Source of the DNA: Planktothrix serta PCC 8927
GTDB lineage: Bacteria; Cyanobacteriota; Cyanobacteriia; Cyanobacteriales; Microcoleaceae
Direction: 5' to 3'
Assembly: GCF_900010725.2 (NCBI RefSeq)
Contig: NZ_LR734879.1
Location: 210,006-274,005 of the forward strand
DNA length: 64,000 bases
The translations under genes were made by a program, and so were the position numbers. Positions 61,638 through 64,000 of this stretch are shown here, in pieces (within the stretch, counting starts at the first letter, position 1; each line of letters begins with the position of its first letter). The notes under the pieces were generated by a model. That model saw nothing but the letters and a program-made list of their open reading frames with translations, was not told where the DNA came from and searched no databases.

Positions 61638-61700
61638 ACCGAAAAACCCGGTTTCTGTCCTAAATCTAGGTAATGCAGTAATAAATTGATATAGAAACCG
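61638..61700. repeat. AGAAACCGGGTTTCT paired repeat
   Basis: AAAACCCGGTTTCTG (61641) and AGAAACCGGGTTTTT (61689) enclose 34 bases downstream of the trypsin-TPR gene. Confidence 0.8.
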
Positions 61701-61826
61701 GGTTTTTGACCCCCGGCAATAACAGAAATTATCACAATTTTGTTATTATTGATATCATCAGGGAAGGAAGGGAACACCCGACACCCGACAGCTACTATAA
61801 AACCTTGAGAGGGGTTAATCAAAATT

Positions 61827-62015
61827 ATGGATAATTCCCAAAGATTTACTGTTATTATTGAACGAGAAAAGGATGGATATGTTTCGTTGTGTCCAGAATT
61901 AGATATTGCCAGCCAAGGAAACAATATTGAGGAAGCCAGACAAAATTTAATTGAAGCCCTTGAATTATTCTTTGAAACAGCCGAAGCTTCAGAAATTCAA
62001 AATCGATTACAATAA
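61827..62015 (+). CDS. HicB family antitoxin
   Basis: A 62-residue protein with the HicB partial RNase-H-like fold: FTVIIEREKDGYVSLCPELD, IASQGNNIEEARQNLIEALE. It is short but complete for the minimal HicB. Directly downstream only a C-terminal stump of hicA remains. Confidence 0.85.
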   Translation: MDNSQRFTVIIEREKDGYVSLCPELDIASQGNNIEEARQNLIEALELFFETAEASEIQNRLQ

Positions 62016-62017
62016 GA

Positions 62018-62083
62018 ATTGGGACTTTAAAATCTATTATTCGTCAGTCAGGGATACCGCGATTTTGGTTTGAAACCCAGTAA
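62018..62083 (+). pseudogene. HicA toxin C-terminal stump
   Basis: Three bases after the hicB stop, in the next frame, IGTLKSIIRQSGI is the classical C-terminal strand and helix of HicA, followed by PRFWFETQ and stop. The first 50-60 residues, including the catalytic His, are missing and there is no start codon. Confidence 0.6.
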
Positions 62084-62185
62084 TATTAACACATTATTAA
62101 CAAATTCCCCTTTTTCTCCGACACCCGATACCCGACAGCTACTATAAAACATTGAACAGGCAAGATGCCTGTTCCACAGAGTCTA

Positions 62186-63796
62186 TTAATTAATTTTAAG
62201 CGATCGCATCATCTTTTCTACCTGCCCTTCAAACCGATCAAACTGTTGAGCCGGAGCCGTATAAGTAATAATATAAACCTGATTATCCTTAATCGTCCAA
62301 ATCTGCTTGGTTTTTAACCTTAAATCTTCCTTATTGTGATAAACAACTTCAGCAGCATCTAAACCCGATAATTCTGTTTTTATAGCAGAAATTGGGTCAT
62401 TTGTCAAGAGTTGACTAATTCGTTGTACCGCCTGATTGCTATAATCTTCTAAAGAAAACATCGGTGTCGGTAAAGGTTCAATTGTAATTCTTAAACTTTC
62501 TTGAAACCCTTCCGATGACCCCTGAACAGGAACAACAAACCGGGCTACTTCTCCCAAAATGGGGTCTTTTGTTACCTGCCAATTTTTCGGATATTTTAAC
62601 TCAATTCCCTGTTCAGAAAACAGTAAAATCTGATGAAATTGTTGCCAGACTCCCACCCCCATTGTTCCTAGTAAAAATACCCCAGCTATTCCTAAATAAA
62701 CTAATCCTTTTAACGGTTTTTTCGGCCATAATAAAGGTGTCACCGTAGGATGTTGACATAAAATTGGCAACCAAGTCGCCCCAGGAATTTCCTGATCTAA
62801 CCCCTCATCCTGTAATCGTTCTCTTGCGGTTTTAATTGCTAAATGTAACGGTTCTCCCTGAGAAAAACGACCTAAAAAATGCTTCAAAAAATTTTGCGCC
62901 ACAACATCAGGAACAGGTTCTCGCATCACAATTACCTGGGGAATATTTAACTCCTCTAATTCTTTCGCTATTCCTAACCCCTGACAGGAATTAAAAATAG
63001 CTAATTGTAACCCGTTTTTAATCGCTAAACTTAACCCATGTTTTAAGTCTCCTAATGTTAAACTATCCTTAGAATTAATAAAAATTTTGCCCTTCTCTTG
63101 TTTCGTACAACTATGACCCGCAAAAAATAAAATATCCCAAGATTGATCCCACAATTGATCCGTAATTTCTCGACGTTCGGGCTGGACTAAAAAATGTACC
63201 TTAGCTTTGGGTAAATTCTCTAAAAATTTCCGATCAGCATCAATATTAATTCCCTGACTATCCCCTAAAATTGCTAAAATTCTCAATTGTTTTTGACCAC
63301 TATTAACAATCGGTGGATTCTCTGGATCAAAAATTGGAGCGCTGAGAATAACTTCCGCTTGTTTATAGGTTTTAAAAAAATCCCACAAATGCCAAGGTAA
63401 ACACCTTAATTGTAAATCAGAAGTTTGAATAAAAACTCGCACCGATTCAGATCGATGTAATTTTTCTAATAACTTGTCTTTTAGAGGTCGAAACGTTTCA
63501 GAATTTAACCAACAATTGAGACTTATTTCTAACTCCTGGGCCGCCTTCTGACAATTATTAAGAATTGCGGAGGAATTAGTCGCTTGATTTGGGGATGCAC
63601 TCACCCTTCCATAACGCAGAAGATATAAATAACTGGACTGCCAGGTTTGATAATATTGAGGAAGATCAGCACTGCTAGGAAGTTTACCCGGAAATTCAGG
63701 GCGAGAACTTTGTCCCTCCTCTCCAATTTCCATAATAACAGAAAAACCTTGTTGCCAGTCCCCCTCTGTGATCTTAAAAACCACGATTTTACTCAT
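62186..63796 (-). CDS. CHAT protease - transmembrane - PsbP-like fusion protein
   Basis: A 536-residue protein. Residues about 90-350 hold a CHAT (caspase-like) domain with the His in ILFFAGHS (about 227) and the Cys in LAIFNSCQGLG (about 272). A transmembrane segment follows (about 366-385, VYLGIAGVFLLGTMGVG). The C-terminal 140 residues (ELKYPKNWQVTKD, QIWTIKDNQVYIITYTA, MMRSLKI) resemble a PsbP/Mog1-like domain. The topology suggests a cytoplasmic protease with an external PsbP-like sensor. ATG 63796 is preferred to GTG one codon before. Confidence 0.8.
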   Translation of the reverse strand: MSKIVVFKITEGDWQQGFSVIMEIGEEGQSSRPEFPGKLPSSADLPQYYQTWQSSYLYLLRYGRVSASPNQATNSSAILNNCQKAAQELEISLNCWLNSETFRPLKDKLLEKLHRSESVRVFIQTSDLQLRCLPWHLWDFFKTYKQAEVILSAPIFDPENPPIVNSGQKQLRILAILGDSQGINIDADRKFLENLPKAKVHFLVQPERREITDQLWDQSWDILFFAGHSCTKQEKGKIFINSKDSLTLGDLKHGLSLAIKNGLQLAIFNSCQGLGIAKELEELNIPQVIVMREPVPDVVAQNFLKHFLGRFSQGEPLHLAIKTARERLQDEGLDQEIPGATWLPILCQHPTVTPLLWPKKPLKGLVYLGIAGVFLLGTMGVGVWQQFHQILLFSEQGIELKYPKNWQVTKDPILGEVARFVVPVQGSSEGFQESLRITIEPLPTPMFSLEDYSNQAVQRISQLLTNDPISAIKTELSGLDAAEVVYHNKEDLRLKTKQIWTIKDNQVYIITYTAPAQQFDRFEGQVEKMMRSLKIN

Positions 63797-64000
63797 CACC
63801 CATTCCCCTAACTCTTTTGTTCTATGATACCGCTCAACTGGGTTATCTAGCGATATTTATAAGTAACTTTAAGTAAGTTTAGATAACTTTTTTATTTCTG
63901 TATGTACCCCTGACCAATATTGTCAGGATGATCTTTAAGAGAACTTCTGCATTGTAACCCCAAAGACACAAAGAAAGGAAAAGGTTGATTAAGGGGATAT

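Noticed and set aside
61625-61924. 99-residue minus-strand ORF
   Set aside because: Antisense to hicB and composed partly of the AGAAACCGGGTTTCT repeat.
1-64000. tRNA, rRNA and known riboswitches
   Set aside because: Gene-free stretches were read for TTCGANNC-type loops and conserved riboswitch cores; nothing convincing was found.

Overview
The window reads as a chromosomal segment of a filamentous cyanobacterium, most likely of the Planktothrix/Oscillatoria/Microcoleus type. Evidence: CP12, a SasA kinase with a KaiB-like domain, a COP23 homologue, many cyanobacterial DUF families (DUF3177, DUF29, DUF760, DUF2079), frequent GCGATCGC (HIP1) octamers, group 2 sigma factor, and abundant short dispersed repeats (heptamer GGGAACA runs, AACCCGCCCCTAC pairs, AGAAACCGGGTTTCT pairs, MITE-like palindromes). 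The genus is an inference; no rRNA or tRNA gene was found.

Layout. 0-12 kb: DUF3177 membrane protein, CP12, FIST sensor plus CheC-like protein, two metallophosphoesterases, isochorismatase-like hydrolase, L,D-transpeptidase, KDPG aldolase, an AAA ATPase with a wrecked TOPRIM partner, pentapeptide protein and MurG. 12-12.6 kb: an IS200/IS605-like remnant without a transposase gene. 12.6-19 kb: an NTF2-like exported protein, the two ATPase genes of a peptide ABC transporter separated by a DarT/DarG toxin-antitoxin pair, then a MITE and nifV. 19-21 kb: hflX.

21-30.3 kb is the accessory island. It holds a caspase-NACHT-HEAT protein (26653-30306), whose reading frame continues past a single TAA into a Cys/His-rich C-terminal tail, three further partial copies of that tail (at about 22.5, 24.4 and 25.3 kb), and between them small toxin-antitoxin or toxin-immunity cassettes, some intact and some broken. 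30.5-40 kb: RTX-type serine protease, grxC-gshB, another broken toxin-antitoxin locus, a Gfo/Idh oxidoreductase, ispF, a peptide-binding lipoprotein, larB and a GNAT acetyltransferase. 40-51.5 kb: a giant response regulator/histidine kinase/cyclase hybrid, DUF29, DUF2079, SasA, broken vapBC, mutY, DUF760 and a sigma factor. 51.5-64 kb: a candidate stand-alone HEARO/IscB-type omega RNA, an Anbu peptidase, a 3-hydroxyisobutyrate-dehydrogenase-like enzyme, a Tat-exported beta-helix protein, DUF1348, COP23, two arrays of tandem palindromes, a double-trypsin/TPR protein, hicB with a hicA stump, and a CHAT-TM-PsbP-like protein.

Three themes stand out. (1) At least five toxin-antitoxin loci keep the antitoxin while the toxin is truncated (MazF, two PIN/VapC, a VapC45-like PIN, HicA). 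(2) Copies of one NACHT C-terminal tail delimit the cassettes of the island, which suggests cassette exchange by recombination at the tail. (3) Two different nuclease-associated guide-RNA-like remnants (TnpB type and IscB type) lie in gene-poor gaps with no nuclease gene beside them. All family assignments come from reading motifs by eye; no search was run.
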